Origin: Bacillota bacterium
GTDB lineage: Bacteria; Bacillota; Thermincolia; Thermincolales; UBA2595
Assembly (NCBI GenBank): GCA_021847735.1
Contig: JAJZQD010000015.1
Span: 1 to 35,467 of the forward strand
Length of the DNA stretch: 35,467 bases
Reading direction: 5' to 3'
The position numbers and the translations under genes were made by a program. Numbering within the stretch: the first letter of the stretch is position 1; every line of letters begins with the position of its first letter. The notes below the pieces were generated by a model, which searched no databases, was not told the DNA's origin, and worked only from the letters and a program-made list of their open reading frames with translations. Positions 17,207-25,095 of the stretch are shown piece by piece.

Positions 17207-17719
17207 TTATATTTCAAGCAGCCCGTCTAGGGGTTTGATGACCATAACTCCCTTTTCTTTGTCCAGGGACTTTACCACTTCCTTCAGACCGGGTATTAAG
17301 TATTCCTTGGTCTGCCCGGCAACGATATAGACGTCATTACTTCCAGTCTGGGTAATATCCCTTACCCTGCCAAGAATACGGCCGTCTTCGGTACGGACTT
17401 CCAACCCGATGATTTCAAAAATGTAATAGGTGTCTTCCGGCAGTTCGGGAAGCTGATCCCTGGTAATTTTAAGCATTCCGCCCTTAAGCTCTTCTGCGGA
17501 GCCCATATCAGGTATTTCTTTGAATTTTATTATCAGCATATTTTTTTGCGGCCTGGCTCTTTCAACGGTCAATTGCTTTGTCTGACCGTCCTTCTCCATC
17601 AACAGGACGCTGCTTGTCTCAAAACGCTCAGGAAAATCGGTAAGGGGCCTGACCTTGAGTTCCCCTTTTATACCATGTGTGTTTATTATCTCCCCAACTG
17701 AAATCAGGTTAGCATTCAT
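17207..17719 (-). CDS. rimM: 16S rRNA processing protein RimM
   Basis: The 170-residue protein helps mature the 30S head and binds S19. The N-terminal beta-barrel (ISVGEIINTHGIKGELKVRPLTDFPERF) and the C-terminal PRC-barrel part (YYIFEIIGLEVRTEDGRILGRV...SNDVYIV...YLIPGLKEVVKSLD) are both complete. Its ATG overlaps the ylqD stop by 11 nt; the nearest Shine-Dalgarno (GAAGGAG) is about 14 nt away, which suggests reliance on coupling to ylqD. Confidence 0.95.
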   Translation of the reverse strand: MNANLISVGEIINTHGIKGELKVRPLTDFPERFETSSVLLMEKDGQTKQLTVERARPQKNMLIIKFKEIPDMGSAEELKGGMLKITRDQLPELPEDTYYIFEIIGLEVRTEDGRILGRVRDITQTGSNDVYIVAGQTKEYLIPGLKEVVKSLDKEKGVMVIKPLDGLLEI

Positions 17720-18143
17720 AAGAATCGTTTATTCTCCTTCTGATTTCAATAATCTTGTTGTCACAAACCACAACTTCCATACCCATAATATCGTTCCAGT
17801 CGTCACCGACGTTGATTTGGGTCATTGATTCCAGGGTCCCCTGAACCACTTCAGCACCAATAGCCATTTTCCCAATGTTTTTTAACTGTTCCGTAAGTTT
17901 GGCCTTAGCCTGTACCCGCTTCTGTTTTTCGTTTTCCACATGCTGTTTGGCCGCGGGTATGGCGGCCGGGTTTTTCTTTTCTAACTCGGCCGCCATGCGT
18001 TTTACCTGAAAATCCAGCTGCTGCAGTTCAGCATCCAGCCTTTTCACAGCTTCCTGAACCTCAGAAGCCATCTTTTTCTTAAAATCCTCGGTGACTTTCA
18101 CCCTTACCAGTACCTGCCTTTTAATCGTCAATCCTGCTGTCAT
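17709..18143 (-). CDS. ylqD: YlqD family protein
   Basis: The 144-residue protein of unknown function belongs to the YlqD family, found in this position (khpA-ylqD-rimM) in Firmicutes. The N-terminal segment (LTIKRQVLVRVKVTEDFKKKM) is followed by a highly charged coiled coil of about 70 residues with regular Leu spacing. A small beta-rich tail (INVGDDWNDIMGMEVVVCDNKIIEIRR) comes last. The start is ATG 18143, six bases after GGAGG; the in-frame ATG at 18269 would extend it through a structured repeat and is not credible. No enzyme motif is visible. Confidence 0.85.
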   Translation of the reverse strand: MTAGLTIKRQVLVRVKVTEDFKKKMASEVQEAVKRLDAELQQLDFQVKRMAAELEKKNPAAIPAAKQHVENEKQKRVQAKAKLTEQLKNIGKMAIGAEVVQGTLESMTQINVGDDWNDIMGMEVVVCDNKIIEIRRRINDSYEC

Positions 18144-18182
18144 ATAATACCTCCACCGCACATTAACCGATGCCTTGCCACA

Positions 18183-18301
18183 GGGCTTCCCCCTGCGGCC
18201 AAAAACGGGTATAACGTGAAACCCGTTTCGCCGAAAGCCTGATGCGTACTGGCATGTACGCGAGGACATTGGTGAAACGGGCGAGTACCGGGCAGAAGCC
18301 C
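18183..18301. repeat. Nested palindromic element between khpA and ylqD
   Basis: Three concentric inverted repeats fill the spacer: GGGCTTC/GAAGCCC (18183-18189 with 18295-18301), CCCGTTTCGCC/GGTGAAACGGG with one mismatch (18222-18232 with 18271-18281) and GCGTAC/GTACGC (18244-18249 with 18256-18261). An alternative stem AAACGGGT/ACCCGTTT (18203-18210 with 18221-18228) competes with the middle arm. There is no T-tract, so it is not a standard terminator. It lies inside what is otherwise a compact operon. Confidence 0.7.
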
Positions 18302-18308
18302 CCTCTGA

Positions 18309-18536
18309 CTATACAATCTCTACTAAAACTCTTTTGCCTTCCCTGGTGGCCGCCGCTTTTATTATAGTCCTGATAGCCTTTGCTATCCTTCCCTGTTTGC
18401 CGATTACTTTACCCATGTCTTCAGGAGCTACACTTAGTTCTAAAACCAGGGACTTGTCGCTTTCCACAACCTTAACGGAAACTTTGTCCGGGTTATCGAC
18501 AAGGGATTTGGCAAGAAATTCGACTAATTCCCTCAT
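18309..18536 (-). CDS. khpA: KH-domain RNA-binding protein KhpA (YlqC)
   Basis: The 75-residue protein is a single KH domain. The GxxG loop that contacts RNA is present as GKQG in DMGKVIGKQGRIAKAIRTIIKAAA. KhpA proteins pair with KhpB/Jag and bind many RNAs. Its place after rpsP, 21 nt downstream, is conserved in Firmicutes. Confidence 0.95.
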   Translation of the reverse strand: MRELVEFLAKSLVDNPDKVSVKVVESDKSLVLELSVAPEDMGKVIGKQGRIAKAIRTIIKAAATREGKRVLVEIV

Positions 18537-18557
18537 GATTGCACCCCCTAAGCGCTA

Positions 18558-18815
18558 CTACTCGGCAGCTTTCTCATTCAACCCAGCTTTTTTCAGGAGG
18601 GCTCTAACAGTCTCTGAAGGCTGAGCCCCGCTCTTTAACCATTTTAATGCCTTCTCGCCGTCAATTTTTACATCGGCAGGGTTTTTACAAGGGTCATAAT
18701 GCCCAATTTCCTCAATAAACCTGCCATCTCTTGGTGACCTGGAGTCAGCCACCACGATGCGGTAAAAAGGCTGTTTCTTTGCACCCATTCTCTTGAGACG
18801 AATTCTTGTTGCCAT
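18558..18815 (-). CDS. rpsP: 30S ribosomal protein S16
   Basis: The 85-residue protein has the canonical sequence: [46 protein letters not shown], then the [25 protein letters not shown] helix. A strong GGAGGTGAT precedes the ATG. It follows ffh by 44 nt in the usual order. Confidence 0.97.
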   Translation of the reverse strand: MATRIRLKRMGAKKQPFYRIVVADSRSPRDGRFIEEIGHYDPCKNPADVKIDGEKALKWLKSGAQPSETVRALLKKAGLNEKAAE

Positions 18816-18859
18816 TATATCACCTCCTCATATAGTCTTCCATATATTTCTTTTTTATA

Positions 18860-20212
18860 CTACTTAAAGAAGGGAAGTTTGAATCCCCCGCCTTTTCTAA
18901 GGTTTTTCTCCATGCCGGACAGCTGTTTCATCATCTTCTTGGTTTCTTCAAACTGTTTTAACAGCCTGTTAACATCACTCACCCTAGTCCCGCTCCCTCT
19001 GGCAATCCGTTTCTTGCGGCTATCCTTAATAATCCTTGGTTCCTTACGCTCTTTGGTAGTCATGGACTGAATGATTGCCTTCGTGTGGAGAAATTCCGAT
19101 TCATCAAGAGAACCCTTTATGTTTTTCAATTGTTTCATCTGGCCAAATCCCGGTATCATGCCAATAATCTGGTCCAGGGGACCCATACTCTTAACCTGTT
19201 CCATTTGTTCCATAAAATCCTGTAAAGTATATTCCTGGGTTTGAATTTTTCTCTGCAGTTCCTGGGCCTTCTCGATATCAACCGCTGTCTGCGCTTTTTC
19301 AATAAGACTTAAGACATCCCCCATGCCAAGTATTCTTGAAGCTATCCTGTCTGGATGAAACGGCTCAAGGGCATCAAGCTTTTCTCCCATTCCGGCAAAT
19401 TTTATGGGTTTGCCGGTTACGGCTTTTACCGATAAAGCCGCCCCGCCGCGGGTATCTCCATCAAGTTTGGTCATAATAATGCCATCAACGCCGAGTATTT
19501 CGTCAAAGGTCTTGGCCACCGTAACGGCATCCTGTCCAATAGTAGCGTCCATCACAAAGAGGATTTCATGAGGGTGGACGGACTGTTTAATGCTTTTCAA
19601 TTCATCCATTAATTCTTCGTTTATGTGCAGGCGCCCCGCAGTATCGATAATAACCATGTCATTTCCATAGGCGCGGGCCTGTTCCAAAGCGCCTTTGGCA
19701 ATGTCCACCGGGTTAGTCTTATCACCTAAGGAAAACACCGGGATATCAAGCTGTTCCCCAAGTACCTGGAGCTGCTTAATAGCCGCTGGCCGGTAAACGT
19801 CACCGGCAACCATTAACGGTCTTCTCCCCTGTTTTCTCAGTAAATTGGCCAGTTTGCCCGCCGTTGTAGTTTTCCCCGCACCCTGCAGCCCAACCAGCAT
19901 AATTACTGTAGGCGGTTTAGAGGATACGCTTATTTTGCTCTGGGTACCACCCATTAGCTCCGTCAATTCTTCATTGACGATCTTGATTACATGCTGACCC
20001 GGTGTCAGGCTGTCCAGGATTTCCTGACCGATGGCGCGTTCCTTTACTTTCTTGATAAAATCCTTGACAACCTTGAAATTAACGTCGGCTTCCAGCAACG
20101 CCACCCTGACTTCCCGCATCGCTTCATCAACGTCAGTTTCGTTGAGTTTGCCTTTACCCCTAAGTTTTTTAAATGTGTTTTGAAGTTTTTCGGCAAGCCC
20201 TTCAAATATCAT
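18860..20212 (-). CDS. ffh: Signal recognition particle protein Ffh
   Basis: The 450-residue SRP54 GTPase binds 4.5S/6S RNA and signal sequences and docks on FtsY. The N domain is about residues 1-85; the G domain has G1 at about 108 (GLQGAGKTTTAGKLA), [12 protein letters not shown] (G3) and MTKLDGDTRGGAAL (G4). The M domain follows from about 300, with methionine-rich helices (DFMEQMEQVKSMGPLDQIIGMIPGFGQM) and the RNA-binding ARGSGTRVSDVNRLLKQF. It lies 34 nt after ylxM. Its receptor gene ftsY is in the same window but separated by the salvage operon. Confidence 0.97.
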   Translation of the reverse strand: MIFEGLAEKLQNTFKKLRGKGKLNETDVDEAMREVRVALLEADVNFKVVKDFIKKVKERAIGQEILDSLTPGQHVIKIVNEELTELMGGTQSKISVSSKPPTVIMLVGLQGAGKTTTAGKLANLLRKQGRRPLMVAGDVYRPAAIKQLQVLGEQLDIPVFSLGDKTNPVDIAKGALEQARAYGNDMVIIDTAGRLHINEELMDELKSIKQSVHPHEILFVMDATIGQDAVTVAKTFDEILGVDGIIMTKLDGDTRGGAALSVKAVTGKPIKFAGMGEKLDALEPFHPDRIASRILGMGDVLSLIEKAQTAVDIEKAQELQRKIQTQEYTLQDFMEQMEQVKSMGPLDQIIGMIPGFGQMKQLKNIKGSLDESEFLHTKAIIQSMTTKERKEPRIIKDSRKKRIARGSGTRVSDVNRLLKQFEETKKMMKQLSGMEKNLRKGGGFKLPFFK

Positions 20213-20246
20213 GCCCTAACCCTCCTGTTTAGTAATTCTTTTTACA

Positions 20247-20597
20247 CTATTCAAGATTCTGAATTTCAAGTATTTCGTTAACCAGTCTACTAATTTTTTC
20301 TTTGAATAAACGATTGCCTTCCAAATCATTGAGCAACTCTAGAATCGCGGCAAGCTTTTCCCGTTCAATCGCAAACTTTTTTAAAAGGCCAAGGCTTTCC
20401 TCATAGTCCTCGAGGATTTTTTCGCTTCGTTTAAGTACATCATGGATTGCCTGGCGGCTGACATTGTATTCTTCGGCAATTTCGCCCAAGGACAAGTCCT
20501 GCTCATAATAAAGTGAAAGCATCTCCTGCTGTTTTCCCGTCAGCAGTTTCCCATAAAAATCGAACAGCATTGCCATTCGTTCAATCTTTTCAATCAC
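20247..20597 (-). CDS. ylxM: YlxM helix-turn-helix protein, SRP-associated
   Basis: The 116-residue protein matches the YlxM/UPF0122 family. Its sigma-70-region-4-like helix-turn-helix is in [51 protein letters not shown]. It nearly always precedes ffh, and in streptococci the homologue associates with SRP. The start is GTG 20597 after AAGGTGA. A SigA-like promoter and a perfect palindrome lie directly upstream, so the gene may be autoregulated; that is inference. Confidence 0.93.
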   Translation of the reverse strand: MIEKIERMAMLFDFYGKLLTGKQQEMLSLYYEQDLSLGEIAEEYNVSRQAIHDVLKRSEKILEDYEESLGLLKKFAIEREKLAAILELLNDLEGNRLFKEKISRLVNEILEIQNLE

Positions 20598-20606
20598 AAT
20601 GTCACC

Positions 20607-20640
20607 TTCTAGTGTAAAGGCATTTTGCTTTACACTAGAA
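20607..20640. promoter_or_regulatory. Perfect 13-bp palindrome at the ylxM transcription start
   Basis: The arms TTCTAGTGTAAAG (20607-20619) and CTTTACACTAGAA (20628-20640) are exact inverted repeats with an 8-nt loop. On the minus strand the element begins at the last base of the -10 box and ends next to the ylxM Shine-Dalgarno. It could be an operator covering the start site or a 5' hairpin in the leader. Confidence 0.75.
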
Positions 20641-20668
20641 TTTTAATAGACCCTAACCCGTTTGTCAA
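20640..20668 (-). promoter_or_regulatory. SigA promoter of the ylxM-ffh-rpsP operon
   Basis: The minus strand shows a consensus TTGACA (20668-20663), a 17-bp spacer and TAAAAT (20645-20640). It is the only strong promoter I see for the ylxM to trmD genes. Confidence 0.85.
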
Positions 20669-20676
20669 GAAATTTG

Positions 20677-20711
20677 CAATAAAAGACGCGTATACCTTTC
20701 GTATCCGCGTC
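20677..20711 (-). terminator. Intrinsic terminator after the 53-residue gene
   Basis: On the minus strand the stem GACGCG-ATAC/GTAT-CGCGTC (20711-20685), with one internal mismatch, is followed by TTTTATT. It separates the small gene at 20939-20778 from the ylxM promoter. Confidence 0.75.
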
Positions 20712-20777
20712 AAAATATGTACGTGAATTGCCAAACCGGCAACCGATTATCCAGTTATAATGCTTTCTGATTTTCCG

Positions 20778-20939
20778 TCACTTCTGTTCATTCATGGCCT
20801 TTGCGATATCTTCTTCCAGGTCCATAATCTTCACAAGTATCTTGGCATTATCGGTGTTTTTGTTAATCATCCAGCGGTCAATCAAGTTGTCCCTTTCCAA
20901 CCTAAGGATAGTCAGCCTATTTCTCGCCACTGCCATCAT
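20778..20939 (-). CDS. Small orphan protein, 53 residues
   Basis: A short reading frame starts at ATG 20939 (or the adjacent ATG at 20936) behind a strong GGGAGGTGA and has its own terminator downstream, so I consider it real. The product is very rich in charged residues: MMAVARNRLTILRLERDNL, then a run through IDRWMINKN to KILVKIMDLEEDIAKAMNEQK. It is predicted to be two amphipathic helices. Size and helical pattern recall Spo0E-like phosphatases, but the Ser-x-x-Leu-Asp signature of that family is absent, so I do not assign it. It lies between two terminators and is probably monocistronic. Confidence 0.7.
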   Translation of the reverse strand: MMAVARNRLTILRLERDNLIDRWMINKNTDNAKILVKIMDLEEDIAKAMNEQK

Positions 20940-21095
20940 TTTCACCTCCCAAAAGCATTCCTTTTAGTGATTTTTTTCACTTTTACTTATTTTACTTGTT
21001 TCGTCACAATTCTACAATATCCTCTTATTTTTACTACAATTAAATTATTTACACGGCTTGCTGGAGGATTTCAATTCATACACATTCCTGATTAT

Positions 21096-21120
21096 AAAAA
21101 AAGACCGGAATTTTCCGGCC
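21096..21120 (-). terminator. Intrinsic terminator of the salvage operon
   Basis: On the minus strand a GC-rich stem GGCCGG/CCGGTC (one G-U pair, 21120-21103) with an AAAATT loop is followed by seven T residues (21102-21096). It lies 33 nt past the last gene (stop at 21153). Confidence 0.9.
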
Positions 21121-21152
21121 CAGAGCTATTTGTCGTCCTCATTATGCCTATC

Positions 21153-22445
21153 CTACCCAACCAGCCTGTCTGCGCATCGTTGAACATTTTCCAGGATTTC
21201 CTGTTCGTTCATGGTCAGCACTTTCCCTTGCCTCATGATAATTTTACCGTCAACAAGCACTGTGTCCACATCTGATGATTGAGCAGCGTAGACTGTGTGA
21301 GCGATGATGTCATGCTTCGGATACAGGTGGGGTTTGTTAAAATCAATAAGAATTATGTCTGCCTTATAACCGGGCTGCAGTACACCGATATCATTGAGAC
21401 CCAGAACCTTGCCGCCGTTTTTCGTGGCCATCGCAAGGGCTTGGTCAGAAGAAATTACGCTGGCATCCATTGAGTTAACCTTATGAAGCAAAGCCGCTGA
21501 CCTCATTTCCTCCAGCATGTCGAGGTTATTGTTGCTGGCAGCACCGTCAGTGCCCAGTCCGACTTTAATCCCTTCGGCTAACATCTGGGGCACGGGAGAG
21601 ATACCGCTGGCCAGTTTCATGTTGCTTTCCGGGTTGTGGGCAACACCCACATTTTTCTCTTTCAAAATTTTTATGTCATTTTGGGTAAGATGGACGCAGT
21701 GGGCGCCTAACACGGGGGAGTCCAGCACGCCCAAATCATGGACATATTCTATCGGTGTTTTTCCATAAAGCTTCCTGATTTCATCCACTTCCGACCTGGT
21801 CTCGGCCAGGTGAATGTGAATTCCTACCTTTGCCTGTTGGGCTATGGCCAGTACTTTCTTTAGATAGTCCGGCGGGCAGGTATACGGTGCGTGGGGACCC
21901 ACCATAGTGGTAATTCTGCCGCCGGCTGCCCCGTTCCACTTCTGTACAAATTCAGCTGTCTCATCCAGAGCGAGCTGCGCTGTGGGGGCTACTCCCACCA
22001 TTCCCCTGGACAAACTGGCCCTTATTCCCGTTTTTTCTACAGCCCGGGCCACTTCATCCATAAAAAAATACATATCGGCAAAGGTTGTCGTGCCTGATTT
22101 TATCATTTCCAGGATGCAGAGCATCGTCCCCCAGTAGACATCTTCCCCGGTCAATCTGTCTTCCAGCGGCCAAATCTTGGTCAGCCATTCCATCAGGGGC
22201 ATGTCATCAGCATAGCTGCGCAGCATGGTCATGGCCGCATGGGTGTGGCAGTTAACAAAACCGGGCATCGCCACCATTCCGGCAGCATCGATGGTTTCAT
22301 CGGTATCCCACCTGTCGGAAACAGTTCCTTTAGGCCCCACTGATACAATTTTATTCCCCTCAATGGCTATTTCGCCATTTGCTATCATTTTTTCCCCGTC
22401 TGCCATCGGAATAACAGTGGCGTTTTTGATCAGAATTTTTCCCAT
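21153..22445 (-). CDS. mtaD: MTA/SAH/5'-deoxyadenosine deaminase (MtaD/DadD type)
   Basis: The 430-residue amidohydrolase has the complete mononuclear metal site: His67 and His69 (NCHTHAAM), His212 and Glu215 (HIHLAETRSE), His249 (GAHCVH) and Asp300 (LGTDGAASNN). Enzymes of this type deaminate S-adenosylhomocysteine, methylthioadenosine and, in methanogens, 5'-deoxyadenosine to the inosine forms. The exact preference cannot be read from sequence. A TrzA/AtzB-like role on other aminopurines is less likely given its neighbours. The start is ATG 22445 after AAGGAGGG. It is last in a seven-gene operon with an AhcY homologue and a nucleoside phosphorylase. Confidence 0.88.
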   Translation of the reverse strand: MGKILIKNATVIPMADGEKMIANGEIAIEGNKIVSVGPKGTVSDRWDTDETIDAAGMVAMPGFVNCHTHAAMTMLRSYADDMPLMEWLTKIWPLEDRLTGEDVYWGTMLCILEMIKSGTTTFADMYFFMDEVARAVEKTGIRASLSRGMVGVAPTAQLALDETAEFVQKWNGAAGGRITTMVGPHAPYTCPPDYLKKVLAIAQQAKVGIHIHLAETRSEVDEIRKLYGKTPIEYVHDLGVLDSPVLGAHCVHLTQNDIKILKEKNVGVAHNPESNMKLASGISPVPQMLAEGIKVGLGTDGAASNNNLDMLEEMRSAALLHKVNSMDASVISSDQALAMATKNGGKVLGLNDIGVLQPGYKADIILIDFNKPHLYPKHDIIAHTVYAAQSSDVDTVLVDGKIIMRQGKVLTMNEQEILENVQRCADRLVG

Positions 22446-22461
22446 CTCTTAACCCTCCTTG

Positions 22462-23052
22462 TTACCATTTGTTATATTGATCACTTTTCCGGTCTTTTAT
22501 CTCTCCATTGAGGGTTCTGGTAAGATAAATTATCTTACATATGTTTTCCAGGCTGGAGGTCCATTGGTAAGCCTCCTCAATTAACTGCCCCACGGCAAAG
22601 CTGCCATGGCCCCTGACCATTACTATCTTGTATTCCTTTAAATACTCGGGCAGTATCCGGGCTACCTCTTCAGAACCTACGGTATGCTCAAAACCTATAA
22701 CCGGTATTCTGTGCAGCATATACTGTCCTTCCGAGTCAATGGGAATTATTTCGTCTTCGAGGAGAGAAAGGGCTGTGGCGTATACGGGGTGGGCATGAAC
22801 TATGGCCAGGGCTGAAGTGTTTTTAAAAATTGAACGGTGGACACCGATTTCCGTTGAGGCCAGGGTTATCCGGCTGTCGTTTTTGGACAGCCCGGTTTCA
22901 ATCAAATCCGTTTCTTTTAGGTTGCCAAGCATTGACCCTCTCCTGGTAATGACAATCCTGTCGCCCAGGCGGATACTCATGTTCCCGCTGTGGGAACTGT
23001 TCAGCCCCTGTATAAACAAGTCCCGGCCTATCTGGCTGAATTCCCTGTACAT
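22462..23052 (-). CDS. Class II (zinc) aldolase, FucA/AraD family
   Basis: The 196-residue protein is an L-fuculose-1-phosphate-aldolase-like enzyme. The zinc site is intact and spaced as in E. coli FucA (73/92/94/155): Glu68 (STEIG), His86 and His88 (IVHAHP) and His149 (VRGHGSF). The phosphate-binding SGNMSIR loop is at 22-28. Next to mtnA and a phosphorylase it most probably splits 5-deoxyribulose-1-P or 5-methylthioribulose-1-P into DHAP and acetaldehyde or methylthioacetaldehyde, like the Ald2/DrdA enzymes; this is inference from context. Its ATG follows the aor stop directly, with GGAGG inside the aor 3' end, so the two genes are translationally coupled. Confidence 0.85.
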   Translation of the reverse strand: MYREFSQIGRDLFIQGLNSSHSGNMSIRLGDRIVITRRGSMLGNLKETDLIETGLSKNDSRITLASTEIGVHRSIFKNTSALAIVHAHPVYATALSLLEDEIIPIDSEGQYMLHRIPVIGFEHTVGSEEVARILPEYLKEYKIVMVRGHGSFAVGQLIEEAYQWTSSLENICKIIYLTRTLNGEIKDRKSDQYNKW

Positions 23053-24834
23053 TTACATTACCTCCAGCCCGAGTTCGGATAGCTTCTCAGCGGTAGGAAT
23101 GCCGCGGCTGTCCCACCCTCTGAACCTGTAATAGTCAGTGAGCATGGGGTCAAGTTGGACCACATGCCCCTTGGACGGGCCGGATTTCACCGGTTCTTTT
23201 AAAAGACGCCCGGGTAAAGTATCTTCCTGCCCGGAAAAACCTTCTCTGATATTATAAAGGCGTTCCAAATTCCATATTCTTTCGCCAATTACATGTAAAT
23301 CCTGCGGTTGGAATTCTTCGCCGGTGACAGCTGTCAGCAGCCTGGCGAAATACTCTTCAGCCACGGCCAAACCGATAAAGCGGCAGATAATCAGGGCATC
23401 CATTGCGGCATTAAGGTTTTGGTAAAAAATCGTCAAGCCCGCTTTTCCGTGGATCGAAAACCTATCCACCATCTTGGGGACTCCAAGAATCTCCGGTCCT
23501 ACCATATAGGCCCGGAGGTGGCACCCTCCCCGGTTGGAAGTGGCAAATCCAAGCCCCATTCCCTGGAGTCCGCGCGGGTCATATGCCGGAAGTTCCAGTC
23601 CCTTAACCTGCATAGCATACTGTTCACCACCGTATTTGGCGGCGAAACTGCGGGAACCGTCCGCCAGCTCGGCGCCGACGCCCCGCCGGTACGCAATATC
23701 CTCAATCAATGGTCTTAACTTACCGGTATCGCCAAATTTCAAGTCCCAGTCGATAAGGCCGTTGGCCGCCATTTCCATAGCGCATCCTATAGTTGAACCC
23801 ACAGAGATAGTATCCAGTCCCAACCTGTTGCAAAGGTAGTTGGCTTCGGCAATAGCCTCCAAATCACTGACCCCGCACTGCGGGCCCAGAGCCCAGATTG
23901 ATTCGTATTCCGGTCCTTCGCCCTCATCCCTGGCGGTACGTGTAACCCGGGTACACTTGACAGGGCAGCCGTAACACCCTTTTTTCCTGACGGTAATCTT
24001 TTCGGCCATTACCTCGCCCGATATTTCTTCGGCCTCAGAGAATTGTGATTCCTGAAAATTGTAAGATGGGAAAACACCGCACTCGTTAAACAGGTTAACC
24101 AGTACAGGGGTGCCAAACTCTGGCAGACCCTGGGAGGTAATGGGGTTAGCTTTTAGCCATTTGTTGGTTTCATACAGAACAAACTTCAGTTTTTCCTCTT
24201 CAGCCGCCTTAATGTTTTTGGAACCCTTTACTGCCACGGCTTTGAGGAGCTTTGAGCCCATAACGGCACCCAACCCGCCCCTGCCAAGGGCACGGGTATT
24301 GTCATTCATAATACAGGAAATCCTGGCCAGGTTTTCACCCGCAGGACCTATACACGCTACACTGTACCCGGTCCCTTCGGCGGCCAACACAGCCTTGGTG
24401 GTATCAGGAACATTGCAGCCCCAAAGCTCCCCGGCATCCTTAACAACCGCGCCGGTTTCGTTAATAACTATATATACGGGTTTCTCAGCCTTCCCCTCCA
24501 CAATCAGCCCGTCATAACCGGCCTTTTTTAACCGGGCACCCCAGATGCCTCCGGAGTTTGAGTCAAACACAGTCCCGGTCAGCGGAGATTTGGCTGTTAC
24601 TGTAAACCTTCCGGAGGTTGGCACTTTGGTGCCGGTGAGGGGGCCTGTCATAAAAATCAGTTTGTTGCCCGGGGAAAGGGGGTCGGTTTCAGGCGTAACT
24701 TCCCGCCATAGAAGGTTACACCCGAGTCCCCGGCCGCCCAGAAATTTATGGTAGCCGTCGGGCTCCGGGTATTCAATGGACACTTTTTGATTTGTAAGGT
24801 TGGCTCTCAGAATCTTTCCTGTCCACCCGTACAT
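23053..24834 (-). CDS. aor: Aldehyde:ferredoxin oxidoreductase, tungsten/molybdenum bis-pterin
   Basis: The 593-residue protein has the family's three-domain layout. The [4Fe-4S] ligands are Cys287, Cys290, Cys294 (GCYGCPVKC) and Cys484 (ALIICRF), which match the Pyrococcus furiosus AOR spacing. The catalytic-site residues Glu311 (GPEYES) and His439 (NRGGCHLR) are present. Enzymes of this family oxidise aldehydes to acids and reduce ferredoxin, but paralogues differ in substrate. Sitting between a MoaD-like gene and an aldolase that releases an aldehyde, it is well placed to consume that product. The start is ATG 24834 after AGGAGG. The N-terminal MYGWTGKILRANL and GGRGLG blocks are canonical. 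Confidence 0.93.
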   Translation of the reverse strand: MYGWTGKILRANLTNQKVSIEYPEPDGYHKFLGGRGLGCNLLWREVTPETDPLSPGNKLIFMTGPLTGTKVPTSGRFTVTAKSPLTGTVFDSNSGGIWGARLKKAGYDGLIVEGKAEKPVYIVINETGAVVKDAGELWGCNVPDTTKAVLAAEGTGYSVACIGPAGENLARISCIMNDNTRALGRGGLGAVMGSKLLKAVAVKGSKNIKAAEEEKLKFVLYETNKWLKANPITSQGLPEFGTPVLVNLFNECGVFPSYNFQESQFSEAEEISGEVMAEKITVRKKGCYGCPVKCTRVTRTARDEGEGPEYESIWALGPQCGVSDLEAIAEANYLCNRLGLDTISVGSTIGCAMEMAANGLIDWDLKFGDTGKLRPLIEDIAYRRGVGAELADGSRSFAAKYGGEQYAMQVKGLELPAYDPRGLQGMGLGFATSNRGGCHLRAYMVGPEILGVPKMVDRFSIHGKAGLTIFYQNLNAAMDALIICRFIGLAVAEEYFARLLTAVTGEEFQPQDLHVIGERIWNLERLYNIREGFSGQEDTLPGRLLKEPVKSGPSKGHVVQLDPMLTDYYRFRGWDSRGIPTAEKLSELGLEVM

Positions 24835-24859
24835 CGAGTTCCTCCTATTTATCCTCTAT

Positions 24860-25093
24860 TTAACCTCCACCGATAAGGGGAAACAGACTGACTGTGTCCC
24901 CATCTTTAAGAACACAGTCCTGCCCCGCTCTCACACCATTAACAAGTACAACAGGTGCCTCCTCCAAAGGGATTCCCTGTTGTTCAAGAAGCCGGCCGAC
25001 AGTGACCGTTAAGGTATCATTGACAGTAATTTTGTTAACTGGCTTGGCTAAATGTTTTCTTAATGACGCAAACAGTTTTAATTCAATTTGCAT
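24860..25093 (-). CDS. MoaD/ThiS-like sulfur carrier protein
   Basis: The 77-residue ubiquitin-fold protein ends in the diagnostic Gly-Gly (FPLIGGG), the tail that is thiocarboxylated for sulfur transfer. The core (IELKLFASLRKHL, VLVNGVRAGQDCVLKDGDTVSLFPL) fits MoaD-like carriers. Its position 25 nt before aor suggests it supplies sulfur for the tungstopterin of that enzyme. I start it at ATG 25093, two bases after the ahcY stop; the ATG at 25114 lies inside ahcY. A ThiS role in thiamin synthesis is less likely here. Confidence 0.85.
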   Translation of the reverse strand: MQIELKLFASLRKHLAKPVNKITVNDTLTVTVGRLLEQQGIPLEEAPVVLVNGVRAGQDCVLKDGDTVSLFPLIGGG

Positions 25094-25095
25094 AC

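Noticed and set aside
20778-20939. Spo0E-like aspartyl phosphatase
   Set aside because: Length and helices fit loosely, but the Ser-x-x-Leu-Asp core motif is missing.
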